Origin: Tulasnella sp. 424
Taxonomy: Eukaryota; Basidiomycota; Agaricomycetes; Cantharellales; Tulasnellaceae
Direction of reading: 5' to 3'
Length of the DNA stretch: 64,000 nucleotides
Assembly (NCBI GenBank): GCA_019633425.1
Contig: WSUB01000061.1
Span: 124,001 to 188,000, forward strand
The notes beneath the pieces were generated by a model. The model was not told the origin of the DNA, made no database searches, and was given only the letters and a program-made list of their open reading frames with translations. This document shows positions 1-11,108 of this stretch, one piece after another. Each line of letters opens with the position of its first letter. Position 1 is the first letter of the stretch. The position numbers and the translations under genes are program-made.

Positions 1-60
1 CCTTAGCGCTCACCGACGCTGAAATGAGTTTCCCTTTTACCAAACTGGAAAGGGAGTGGA
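1..60 (+). repeat. Direct repeat flank, left copy
   Basis: These 60 bases recur at 2937-2996 in the same orientation with about five differences. A second shared block (1056-1083, matching 3051-3081) lies about 1 kb further on here but only about 55 bp further on in the right copy. In this left copy the space between the two blocks contains the TIR-bearing repeat at 131-774. The two copies bracket the importin-alpha-like gene as direct repeats. No coding capacity is apparent. Confidence 0.75.
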
Positions 61-130
61 TTCCGGCTAGGGTTTGTTTCGAAGGTGGCTCATCACGTGC
101 TTTTGTTCGTTTAAATTTCGTTCTATCGTT

Positions 131-774
131 TGGTTGCTCGGCAACCCTGGGGCCTGCTCTCAAAAGTAAACCCCGTTCTTCTACGCTCTCGCGGTTGGTG
201 TGATAACAAACAGTAACCAATCGCAGCTCTCGTTCCCTGCACGTCCGCCGGCTCGAAACAGACGATGACCCTACAACCATTTCTAAATTTCGTAATCTAC
301 GCCGTAACGCTATTTGCCATGACGCTTTGGGGAACAGTGCATACTCGGGTTAACTTTCAGGAGCAGCTTTCTTAATGCAAGTGTAGGATCATGCTTACCA
401 TTTCATATGCGCGCCTCGTTGGCTCGTTTAGTCGCTCCAAGCGGATATCCTCCTCACCAAGGTTGGGGTTCACGCCTGAGTGAATGGCGGTATGTCAAAC
501 GGCCGGAGCAGTCAAACCTTCTCGAGGTCCCTTCCTCGACTCAGTGCAACGTAAGCGTTGAACTAGTTGATGCTCAGTCGGCGCGGGCTTGTCGATGTTG
601 ACGATTACTCGATCGAGGGTTTGACACTGGGCTTTCTGATCCGTGAACGCAAGATACGATGCCGTGTACTCTGTAAATGCGTTTCTGACTAAAATGTATG
701 CCACTACACTCCTTGGACACTTTGAGTATCTAGTAGTATGTATTCGCTTGCTATTATTTATGGCCGAGCAACCC
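131..774 (+). repeat. TIR-bearing dispersed repeat, copy 1
   Basis: A non-coding repeat of about 640 bp that aligns almost end to end with 39212-39911; a third copy is truncated at 43398-43520. The left end contains the palindrome GGTTGCTCGGCAACC and the right end GCCGAGCAACCC (763-774), which is the reverse complement of the left-end motif GGGTTGCTCGGC, so the element has terminal inverted repeats of about 11-12 bp. No transposase is encoded. It resembles a MITE-like non-autonomous DNA element. No convincing target-site duplication was seen, so the class is an inference. Confidence 0.7.
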
Positions 775-1238
775 TTTTGTCGACCGTCACGGGCGACATT
801 GCAAGTTATATTATTGTTCTGGCAACCTTCCAGCTCTCCACCTCGAGAACATTCTATCATGTTTCTATTTACAACACTCCACTCCACTTGGCCGCGGAGC
901 TGGTACGCCTCTGAGTATTTTAGAGTATTCTGACACGGCCGCGGGCCGCCAAGACCACCAAAGATCGAGGGGAGTAGACTGGGAAAACGGCTGCAACTCT
1001 GCAAAGACGGAAAGGTGGCATCAGACATTTGCGTAAGGCCGGAGTGAACGGGCCTAAGGCGGTGCGACGCCACAAGCCCGAAGCAAAGGGCCAAGCAGTG
1101 CCCAGGTTTCCTCCATATATAAACGTATGATGGGAGCGAGTTGTTTTTTTTTTTTTTTTTGGCTTGGATTCATGCATACACAAAAGTTTGCGACGGAAAT
1201 GGAACTCAAGGAAACCTGCATCGTATAGGTAGTTCACT
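775..1238. other. Intergenic, repeat remnants and a T tract
   Basis: No gene is supported here. The stretch contains the second block of the flank repeat (1056-1083) and a run of about 18 T residues starting near 1143, just downstream of the importin-alpha-like stop codon on the minus strand. Confidence 0.5.
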
Positions 1239-2810
1239 CTACACTCTCGGTCTCTTAGCACAGTCCGGAAAGTGGTCCTGGAGGATCTTGTAAGCAGTCC
1301 GTCCAACCTCCGACCCTTGGTTACCTCCAAATTCACCACACCAAAGTCCACGGAGCCGTGAAATTCCATCTGCCGCTTTTAATAATTCTTGGACCTTGAT
1401 TTGGCCCCTTGATTCCATGCCCAAGAGTTTTTGGAGACTTTCGACTGCAAGACTTTGGGTTTTGACGTCCTGTGCAGCCATCGCGTCGGAAAGAGCTTCG
1501 ACGCATCCGCCTTCGATAATTGGGTCGACGAGCTCCGGGTGAGCGAGGGCTGTGATGACCAGGTTCGCTAGTGTCCAAGTAGCTTCCTTCCGAGGCTCTG
1601 GCGCCTCCTGCTTATCCCTGACAACGGCGACCAGGATAGGGAGAAGGCCGGCATTGAGCAAGGCATGAACCTGAGTTAGGGTACCGATCGCCACGTCGGA
1701 TGCAGCCAAACAGGCGGTTTTACGTATAATGGCGAGTGGGTGACGTATGGAAGCCTTGAGCGCCTCGAGAAATCCGGCTTCAATTGCGGCGTCCGTGCAT
1801 GCCTCGTTGCCAGCGGTGAATTTTCCGACGCAGTGGATGGCCTTTTCTTGCAAAACGGAATCGCCTGTTGTGCACAGTTCTACAACGCGAGGGAGGATGC
1901 CGGTTGCAATGGTAAGTTGTGCCGCCAAATCGGTGTAACATATCCGGTCGAGTGCCTGAACAGCAAGGCTTGTGGTGTCCCAACCGACATCCTCGGGTCC
2001 ACGAAGAAATTTGGCAAGGATAGGGATCATTGGGCCAGTCTAGAAAACCAGAAATCAGCAATGGTCGATTCGCTCAGCGAAAGACATAAACATACCACGT
2101 CAAGCCCGAGCTTGGCACCGCGCCACGGATAGAGATAGGAATTCAATGCCCAAGCGGCCATGTTTCGCACTTTTTCCGTATAGTTTTGAGGTGCATCTAA
2201 GACGTCAAGAGCTGGCTTGACTCCTCCCGCCTTGATAACAGTGTCCCGAAACCCTACAGAATCCCTTCCAATGTTTCCTAGAGCCCACAAAGCATTCTCC
2301 TGGACTTCACTATCATCTGTAGGGAACATTGCGACCAGTTTCGGAATAGCCCCGGCGTCGACAACGGTCGATGTTGGTTCAGAAGTCCCCGATGCGATAT
2401 TCGCCAAGATCCATGCTGCTTCAATACGCAACTTGGTGTCCCCAGACGACAACATTTCAACGAAAGATGGAGCCAGTCCGGAGTTTACGATAGGTTGTAT
2501 GCAAACATTTAAAGGTAGCTTTTCTAGGATCCGTCGGGTTTTGATTGTCGCAATCAAACGGGAATGACGGTCGCTTGATTGGATAGCGGTAATAATTGCG
2601 GGAATAATCTGCGGGGAAGAGACGTTTGTCAGAGCTCGATGTTATTTATATGGAAATGCCACCTACCTGCTGTTCCGCGGTTATGAAGGATTCTAGTTCA
2701 GCGTCGTCGGCCTCCTTCCAGAGTACATCAGGGGACTGATCCTGTAGGCTCGTATATATGACCATGCTCCCGAGCTCTTCAACAGGAGCACTTACAGTCG
2801 TCAAGGACAT
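1239..2810 (-). CDS. Importin-alpha-like armadillo protein lacking the IBB domain
   Basis: The protein consists of armadillo repeats like those of importin alpha (karyopherin alpha), the adaptor that carries NLS cargo to importin beta. Diagnostic stretches include EAAWILANIASGTSEPT, ENALWALGNIGRDS and EATWTLANLV, with the usual W-A-N spacing of the NLS groove. Predicted exons are 2810-2796, 2741-2667, 2608-2096 and 2039-1239, with introns of 54, 58 and 56 bp, giving about 467 residues. Typical family members have about 530; what is missing is the N-terminal arginine/lysine-rich importin-beta-binding domain. Directly upstream (about 2935-2870 on the minus strand) a basic stretch FRCRARAVRVLAE is followed by an in-frame stop and may be a decayed IBB. 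The gene lies between direct repeats (1-60 and 2937-2996). It may be an IBB-less paralogue or a 5'-truncated pseudogene. Family assignment is firm; functionality is unclear. Confidence 0.82.
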
Positions 2811-2936
2811 AACTTCAGAATTCACAATGGCTTACGCCGTATTTGGAGGTGTTGTCCAAGTCCTACTTTGATCGGTGACGATTTGCTGTCTCCGCAAGCA
2901 CCCGAACTGCACGGGCTCGGCAGCGGAACTTTTGAA

Positions 2937-3081
2937 CCTTGGCGCTCACTGACGCTGAAATGAGCTCCCTTTTACCAAACTGGAAAGGGAATGGATGGGG
3001 GAAAGGAGAGGATGCTGTCGAAACATTGGAGTGCACGTGCGAACAGCCCCAAGGCGGTGCGACGCCACTCACAAGCCCGAA
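2937..3081 (+). repeat. Direct repeat flank, right copy
   Basis: 2937-2996 matches 1-60, and 3051-3081 matches 1056-1083 (shared core AAGGCGGTGCGACGCCAC). The two blocks are only about 55 bp apart here, while in the left copy they are separated by about 1 kb containing the TIR-bearing repeat. This copy therefore resembles a version of the locus without that insertion. It starts about 130 bp upstream of the importin-alpha-like start codon. Confidence 0.7.
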
Positions 3082-3421
3082 CCGAACGAGGTCGGGTGCG
3101 AAAAGAAAATACGCTACTTTTTCCCTATGTGTCATTTGCGTGGTGTTTCCCCCTCGTCCCTGGCAACATTGGCACAGTACTAGTCTCCATAAAATGACTC
3201 GATTGCAACGTCTGAATATGTGACATCAATACGAATTGAATGGGACATGGCTGAGAGAACATCTGAGCCCACTGGTAAGGCAAAGTGTCCTTTGTTCCAA
3301 TTCCTTCATTGGGCCTAAACCATTGCTTCGCGCTGGTTGGCGGTCCCATATCCCTGAGTGAGGGTAACGATTAAAAGACGAATTTCCAGCTCTGAACAGC
3401 ATATTCCTTCCAAATCCGATG

Positions 3422-6400
3422 TCACCCCCAAGGGCCAGATGTTTGACGAGCTGCATGTGCGGCAGGGCGATGGACCACGTTCGGGAACTTCTCGAAGCCA
3501 AAGGGATCAGGCATCCCGGAATATTCGTTCGAAAGGATTGTTACAGCCGCAGGGAGGTGGTTTGGATCTCTCCTCAAATGTAACGGTTCCTGTGGCGGAG
3601 ATTGGGATAGTCGAGCTGGGGGAAGTCGTGGGTTTGACCCAGGAGCTGGATTGAAGGGAAGCGGCGAGCCCGGGAGTGCATTGTAAGGCAGCTGTTGCGA
3701 AACGTCTCCAAAACTTGACTGCGTCATAGCGGAAGTCTGAGATTGCTGCAGCAAGTCTTGGGGTCGACCCCAACTCTGTTGGGCAAGACTTGCATGAGCC
3801 TGCAACATGCTGTATCCGGAAATGGAGCCCCCGACTGGCCCATGACTCCAACGACCGACTTGCTGAGCTCGTCCAGGCGATTGCGCCTCGCTGGTCCATA
3901 GAGACTCAGAGGCGCCAAACAGCATCGGCTGGGCTCCGTTTGATAGACTCGACCGACTGATGGTGGGAGTCATGACTGTCTCTGCTATGGACGGACGGGC
4001 GGCATGCGTTTTGGTTGGTGTAACGACAGTGGACTGCGGCCGGAACGGAGAAGTGACCAAAGCATTACCGCTCATAGCTTGGGCCAGGAGATCGGATGCT
4101 GTAATCGACGGGCGGCTGACAGCAGGCCGAGGGCTGGTATTCACATTTGGTATGGCATCAAACTCTTGGCCTGCTGTAGGAGGAAGTCCTTGAGCATGCA
4201 CCGATGGGGTAGGATGACTTGGGTGGATTGGAGCGGCTAGTGACGGTCTTCTAGATAAAGAAATAGACAACCGTCAGGATTAAATACTGGGACGACAGAA
4301 CAAAGGCTTACTCAGAAGACACTTTCCGCTGAATTGGATATAGGATTTGTTCATCGTCATCGTCATCGCCATCCGCTTCTTCCAGTGTGGTTTTCATTGC
4401 TATGTCGACTATGTCGTCCTCTGTCCGAGTACTTGCGCTGGCAGCATCATCGTCAACAACAGTGCCGGGTCCTATCAGCTGCCGGTTCGTTGGTTGTTCC
4501 TCCTCGTCAACCGCGGGCCGGCGCGAGTCCACATCACTAGCAGCATCGGTGACTGCATTCTCCACGTCAAGCTCAACAGCATTTCGCGAAACTATTGGCG
4601 CTTGAGGAGTTTCTCCAATGTAAAACATGTTATTCGTGTACTTGATGGGTGAAACCTACGCAGACGGCATCTAAGTATGTCCTCACAATAAAAAAATTGA
4701 GAGAGACGGTGGCATACCCCTGACTGTGCGAGGTAAAGGGCGTCTAGGAGGAGATCGCCGATCCGCATCAGATGCTCCTCGTTGGGATGCACCCCTCCCA
4801 GTCCGTCGGTGTCCCCGGATACCGCAAGCTTCGCGCCGTTTGCATCCTCAAATGCCTTTGTTTCCATCATCGTTCGCTTCAACGGTGCGAATCCTTTCAT
4901 GTCGACATCTTCTTCCAGCGGTATGCTTAAGGCTGGGAGTTCTGCAGTGGGAAAGGTCGCAGCAAGCTTTGTCGCAAACTCTGCGTACTTGATCCAGAAC
5001 GTCTCCGCCTCATTGGTGACCACGTATTCTAGGTTGGCTTTGAGCCACTTGGAAGCAATGCGAAGAGCGGGTAGAGCGCGACGGAAGACTGCCGTAATTC
5101 GCTGGGCAAGCGCGAGACTGTCTTCAGTTTGGTTCCTCTCCTCCAAGCCGTTCTGGGCCTTGCCCTCCCCGTTGCTGAAATCGGCCATTTCGGACTTAGA
5201 AACCTCCATAAGTACCCCAATGAGGTCAAGAGCGTGGTTTAAGACGAATGGCTCCCAGTGCTTGCTAGATGTCGCTTGAGTAGCTTGCGAGGCCAGGGTC
5301 TCGGTTGCGGAGTCCTCTGGGACAGGTTGCACATACATGCGAGTTCTCCAGAGAGCGGCGAATGACATGACAAGCGTCTTGACAATGGTCTCCGCCTGTA
5401 GCTGGCGTTCTTGAACTAGTCGCTGAAACAGCTCGATGACTTTCACAGCCTGTTTAGGAGCGACAGAAGACCTAGCCATAGATATAAGCCTTAGTGAAGG
5501 ATACGCCGGAGATTAGAGGATCCGCTTACGCCGCCTTCGTGACCCAAATGCCATGCAGATACAAAACGCTTTCCTTGAAGGCATCCACTTCCGACAAGGG
5601 GGGTTGTTCTTCCGCTGCTTTGAATTTGGCGAGAACCTTTTCGACAGACTTGATGAGATTATCTTGAGCGGTAGGGAAAGGTTGCCGAACGGCCATTGCA
5701 CGGTAACAATGGTAGGCCGCTAGGAAGGAATCACCGGTCCATATAGCGAGGACAGCGAGCTGGTTAGGGGCATTCCCTAAAAATGCAAAATTGATAAACA
5801 AACGGAGCGAGCTGAGGTTGGAGGCTGCAGACGAACCATTGTCGGGGAAAAGTAACCGAGCTTGTTGATAGCACTCCGACGCCCGCGTGAAGTCTCTCTC
5901 TCGAGGAATGATTGGGTTGCTTTCCTTCTTTCCACCTCGTCCTCTCCTTGGTTTCCAGTCGTCCGAATGCTTTAGTTGACCGGCTTTTGGTTTTCCTCCA
6001 ACCTCGTTGTACTGTTCTCGGTACCGGGCCAAGTCGCCAAGGTGAACTAGGACTTTGGAGACCGCATCCAGCTTCCGGTCGCGTTGGCCCGGGGGCAAGG
6101 CCGTGGCAGGTCCGACATCACTCCGAGTTCCGGGTTCGTCGTCTATAGTCGGCACCGATGAGCGAGAGACGTCCGCGAGGGGATCGGAGGGGTCGGGCGA
6201 AGTAATATTGAGGGCAAGGAGAGCTGGTTTCGCTTCCGTTAGGCCAAACGTTCGCACGAGTCGGAGGGCAAAGCCACTCCAAAAGCTCTCTTCCGCGGAT
6301 AGGAATGCTCGGAATTTGTTCTGTAGCTTGCGCATCTGCACGCTGTGCTGCGGTACTCGGGAGTTCTTCGTGTCCTCGGCATCCTGCTTGGCAAGACGGG

Positions 6401-6769
6401 ATCGATAGGCCTGGATGAGAGCATACGTCGTATCAAGCCATAGCTTGTTTTCTTCGGCCTCTGCTTGATGTGCAAACGGGTGTGCAAAGAAGACGTTTAC
6501 CAACCGGCGGCGGAGGCTGGAGAGGTCCAAAGGCTAAAGTCAGCGATGTTGGACTGGACCAACGAAGTAAAGGGTCATACTTTTGTCGCTGAAATTCAAC
6601 ATCTCTGTCCCATGGGACTGAACTTTTCAAGCTCTTGTGGAAATCTAATCCGAGGCCTTTGATTTCCCTGGGAGGACCTGCGTCAGCCGAACTCCTCAGC
6701 AAACGCAACCAACCGTCAAGCTGACCGCAAGGTATTGGAGACCTCGTCTTTCTTCGCTGAGGCAGACAT
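3422..6769 (-). CDS. EST1/SMG5-7 family protein (nonsense-mediated decay / telomerase-associated)
   Basis: Large multi-exon gene of about 1,000 residues. The N-terminal half has the EST1-type 14-3-3-like/TPR region: LWLDTTYALIQAYRSRLA, FALRLVRTFGLTE, LVHLGDLARYREQYNE, then ASECYQQARLLFPDNG and PNQLAVLAIWTGDSFLAAYH. The helical EST1 RNA/DNA-binding region follows, ending in LEEDVDMKGFAPLKR, a typical SMG7/EBS1 signature. The C-terminal third (3422-4270 and 4308-4630) is acidic, then Pro/Ser/Gln-rich and probably disordered, ending PDPFGFEKFPNVVH near the stop. Members bind phosphorylated Upf1 in mRNA decay or act at telomeres; which role applies here cannot be read from sequence. Start taken as the ATG at 6769 (MSASAKKDEV); the first intron could not be resolved cleanly, so the N-terminus is uncertain. 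Confidence 0.85.
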
Positions 6770-7064
6770 AATTAGAGTAGTAAGGTCACTGAGAACTCAG
6801 TGAGATCATCGTCAAGGTGGTGGTTCAAGTCTCGACTAGGAATTTCCGAAACGGAGCTTTGATCGCTAAACACCGAGCGACGACACCCACGGCGCCACAG
6901 GGGTCATCCACAGCTTGCTTCGCCACTTGGAGCATCTTTGAGTCAACGGGTGGTTGCAATAGATGCAAGACAAGCTGATGTATAAACAACGAGCAGGAAA
7001 TTTTGCTTGGGAATAGCCAAAATACGACACCAAACGTGCGCATGCCACACCGTCCGGACCCTCC

Positions 7065-10000
7065 TCAGTCGTCGTCGTCGCTGATTTCGATCTAACAAGA
7101 AGGGAAAAAACCAGGTCATTCACAAAGCCACCCCATATTTGAAGCGCGCGTCCGTGCTCACCTCTTGCATCTTACTGCTCGCAGCCTTGGCAGCACTTCG
7201 GCTTGTCGTGGCTCGCTTCGCGGGTGCCTTCGTCACCGTCGTGGTCTTTTTCTTCGGAGGAGCCTTGGAGATCGTGCTAAAATCATAAGCAGAGCGTATG
7301 AGTAACTTCTCATCATAGCAAGTCAGTCGTCCTACTTAAGAACTGCGGCCCTGCCGCCCTTCCTCGGGGGCGGAGGAATGTCGTCGTCGTCGTCGTCCTC
7401 AATATCATCATTTTGAAGAGGATCTTCATCACTTGAGATAAACTGTGATTGCGAGAACGCACAAAGGTCAGCACACATCCTAGCAACCACGTCCTAGCAA
7501 ACACGTACTAGTGTTTTCCCTTTCTTAGCTGGAGCTTTCTTCGGTGCCGCTTTACTCGTACTCGCCTTCGTTGCTTTTGCCTTGGCGGGTGCCTTTGCGG
7601 CAGCTTTCTTCTTCGGAGGCGCAGGCTCCTCTTCCTCTGAAAATTCGTCATCATCATCACCCTTGGCTCCTCGTCCATCATCGTGCTCATCCATCGAATC
7701 GACTTCCATTTGGTCTGGCTTCTCCTTCTCTTTAGCCTTCTCTTTCGCCTGAAAAATTGGACCGTATCAGTGGTTCGTAGCTCTAATGTAGATGCCTCAG
7801 TATAATACCTTGGCACGCTTCTCCGCTTTAACTTTGAACTGAGCCTCTGCTACATCCTTCGCAGCTCCGAGCTGAAAAGTGACGTTTCACTAGCTGTTCT
7901 AATATTGATAGGACCCAGGAACCACTCACAGCATCGTCAACGTCGTCCTCATGAACCTCTTTCGCGGCCACGTCGTGGAGAATGGTAGTCAGCGACTTCG
8001 CGACATACCTAAAGGTGAACAGCATTAGCTTCCAAAGCTCAGCGTATATTAAGTCTCGAACGTACTCTTTGATGGCTGTACTATCGTCCTTGTCCACGTA
8101 CATCTGGATGGCGTCGCCCATTCCATTCTCTCCTAGTAGCTGCAACTCCTGTGCGCCTAGATATTCCTCAACGAGTTGAGCAAAACGAACACGAGCCAGC
8201 TTGTTTTGGGTGGAGAGGTCGGGGTCGTCGATGGACAGTTCGGGCTTGTCGATTTTGACAGCTAAGACGAAGTTTCGTCAGGTGGTTCAACGATTGACGT
8301 GGACGGAGCCAGACTGACCCTTCTGTGCCGATTTTTTCTGCCTCGTAAACACCAAAAGATCTTTTGGGTTGGCCACTCTTCCTTGAAACTCTTGACCGAA
8401 GCGAATGGGATTGCTCATCTCAGGAACACCGGTGGTATCGACCTTCAAGCGAACCAAAGGGAGCATTTCCTTTGGTGGGGCGACGCCGTCTTCTTCGTCC
8501 TCCCCTCCTGCATGTTCGTTCTGCCTTTCGGCATATTCGGTAGCAGCCCGTTGAATCAAAGCCTCAACCTACAGAACAGAATCCGGGTCTGAGGACAGCA
8601 ACTCCCAATCTTCCAGCTCAGGCCTCACCCTTGACCTCAAAAATTTGTTAATCTCCATCTTATCCGTAAGTGAAAACCCATGCTCCTCTGCTTCCTCCGT
8701 CATAATGAGTTCTTCCATAACAAAGGGTCGAACGGTGCGGAGTGGTATCGGGGTCATCTGGAATTCCTTGCCTTGAATTTCCAGGAAAGCAACCTGTCTG
8801 AAATGAGAAATGGTCGTTAACGGAGGGGTCTCCCCAGAAGATTTGACAGGAGATATACTTCGGTATCGACTCCCCATCCGATAGTGACGTGGCGACTGAT
8901 GATCCGGGTTGAGTGATGAAATACGGCTTGCCTGGGACCTCTTCAGGTTCGATTCGGCAGTCGTGTTCGTGTCCCCACACGACGAGATTAATGCTGTCGT
9001 CAAACATTCCCTCTGGAACGTATTCTTGAGGCCCGCGCTTCGCTCTAGATTCATGAAGATTAGCGTAGTTGGGGAAGCACGGACCGCTTTGAAACACACC
9101 TATTCTGATGCAGTAGCAAAATGTTGAACCAATCATCCTCGCTCCTCGGCACATACATGCGGACCCTATTCGTGCGTAGCTCGTAGTGCATGCGTTGGTC
9201 TTTGATATTGCCCATGCCGTATAGTGCCAGTCGTGTATTTCCTTTTCGTAGGAGTACAGGTTTGACCTTTATCCCCCCGCTATCTGTGTTGGAGTCTTTC
9301 TGGTCCGACGACAAATCAATTTTTCCGATATAATTGATTAGACCAGCCACTGATAGCAAGTCCAGCGCACAGAGAGCTCCCTCCTAATGGCACAATCAAC
9401 AATCTGTCAACGAGAAAGAAGTTGACGAGACATACGTGCCCCGCGCCTTGTGGATCGTCGTGGTTGCCGTGGATGGAGAAAACGGGAATACCGACGTTGA
9501 GGTTCGGATCTTCGTAATTTATGGCAGGAAAGCTAGGAAGAACCATCTCAGTGTCTGGGTAGACTATACCAATAGCTGGAACAAACTTGAATCCATCGGT
9601 CTTTCCTTCGTCGGGATTGCTGAGGAGTTCGACTTGAACCGGCTTGTCGCTCAAGGTGTGCTCCCTCAGCAAAGCCATCGTCCGGAACAAAACCTCTCGT
9701 GAAGGACGATTCTCGTGAAAGAGGTCGCCCGCAAGTAGGATGAAATCTACCTATAGTTGAGTCTTAGCGTCGTTTTGTTCGCTTCGGGAATGAGTGGATG
9801 GGCGTACATCATATTTGACAGCAAGCTTCAAAATCTCCTCAAAAGTGTCTATGGCGTCTTGTCCACGAACAGGATCCCTTTCCAGATACCCAATATGGTT
9901 ATCTGTAGCGAGCATAATTTTAATAATGTCATCCGGTCCTAGAATTCAGAAACCGTGAGCGCCAAGCTAGACGGGAGAAATGCAAAAAAGACCGAGGCTT

Positions 10001-10121
10001 ACGTACGACGAGCTGCGGTCAGACTAGTCGCTGGTGGTCGTTCGCTGCAGGAAATAAAATCATCGGTATTTCCATCGCTTTTAAGTGAGCCTGCAGCTTA
10101 CACAGGCTCTGGGGACGCCAT
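7065..10121 (-). CDS. MRE11: MRE11 double-strand break repair nuclease
   Basis: Mre11 is the nuclease of the Mre11-Rad50-Nbs1 complex, which detects and resects DNA breaks and works in telomere upkeep and meiosis. All phosphoesterase motifs are visible: LATDNHIGY, AGDLFHENRPS, SIHGNHDDP and WGHEHDC. The capping domain follows (TPIPLRTVRPFVMEEL), then a C-terminal tail of acidic and Ala/Lys-rich blocks ending EISDDDD. The start was solved from splice phase: ATG at 10121, a 20-nt first exon (MASPEP), a 57-bp intron, then ERPPATSLTAARRPDDII leading into the nuclease core. There are many short introns. No disrupted motif was seen, so it is probably functional. About 300 bp separate its stop from the upstream end of the EST1-family gene, which lies on the same strand. 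Confidence 0.95.
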
Positions 10122-11108
10122 TATCGCTAGTCGGGGGCAGCTTTGGCGAGGTGGTGGAGAAGGTGCACAAACAGACGTCGACGATGAGCGGAGTTCCAAA
10201 TTCGTGTTCGGTTTCACGAATTGCCCGCCCTGGCGCTTCCATTTGACTCTATGTGGCAACACTCGGCCATGCTTCAGCTGGAGTACAACACTAACACTCG
10301 CCCGGAACATGATCATCCTGTGCCAGTCCCAAAGGAGTGCCCCGCATCGTCCGTGCCGTTCGTCGCCAACGCATATTCAGAGTTCTCCGGGATATTCAAG
10401 AAGCCGAGATACGGTCCCATAAATCAGGAACTGTCGTCAAAGAGTTTAGGGTCAGCTGTTCGAGAGACAAAAAGGGAAACGCATGAAAATCCAATGAGGT
10501 CATCTGACCCTCAGTGATTCACGACCCTTCCGAACTTTTCCTATACCACGCAAGCACCAACTTTGGTGCCTCGACTGAAGCACAAGTGCGTGCACGATGG
10601 TCTACACGTAGGCTATGATGTACTAGGTGAGTGTACTGCCTCAGGTGTCACCTTTGAGTATTCAGCTAATCCGGATCCTCCGCACTCGAACTTTAGTACG
10701 GCTTGGCACCTCTCGCGGAACTCACAAGCTTCGCTTCCCAACCCCTCGCTTCTCGCCTTCCACTCCCGATGCACTTCCTCCCAACATTCTCCGCTCGGAA
10801 TCCAACGACCATTTGACCTGTCCCGTGCGCCTCCTTTCTCAACAACAGCATTCTATTGGAGATTTGTCTGAGCTTGCGAGAATGGACGTCACTAGACATT
10901 ATCGCCGATGGTCGTGTGACTATGCTCTCCTGCTCTCTGATTATCGGTTCGACCTCCAATCAGCGAATGCGACTCGTCATTCACTCTCGCATCCAATCCA
11001 CCATATCCGGTGCTGTCCGGCTCCGGAACCGGTGTGGTGCTTAAATAGTGGGAACCGCTACAGGTGCGGTACCGTTCAATTACGACTTATCCCAAACTCT
11101 ACCCCATC
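10122..11108. other. Intergenic, no supported gene
   Basis: About 1 kb between the MRE11 start and the gag-like gene. Several overlapping open frames exist on both strands, but none shows a recognisable domain, a convincing splice structure or a good start. It presumably holds the promoters of the two divergent genes. Confidence 0.4.
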
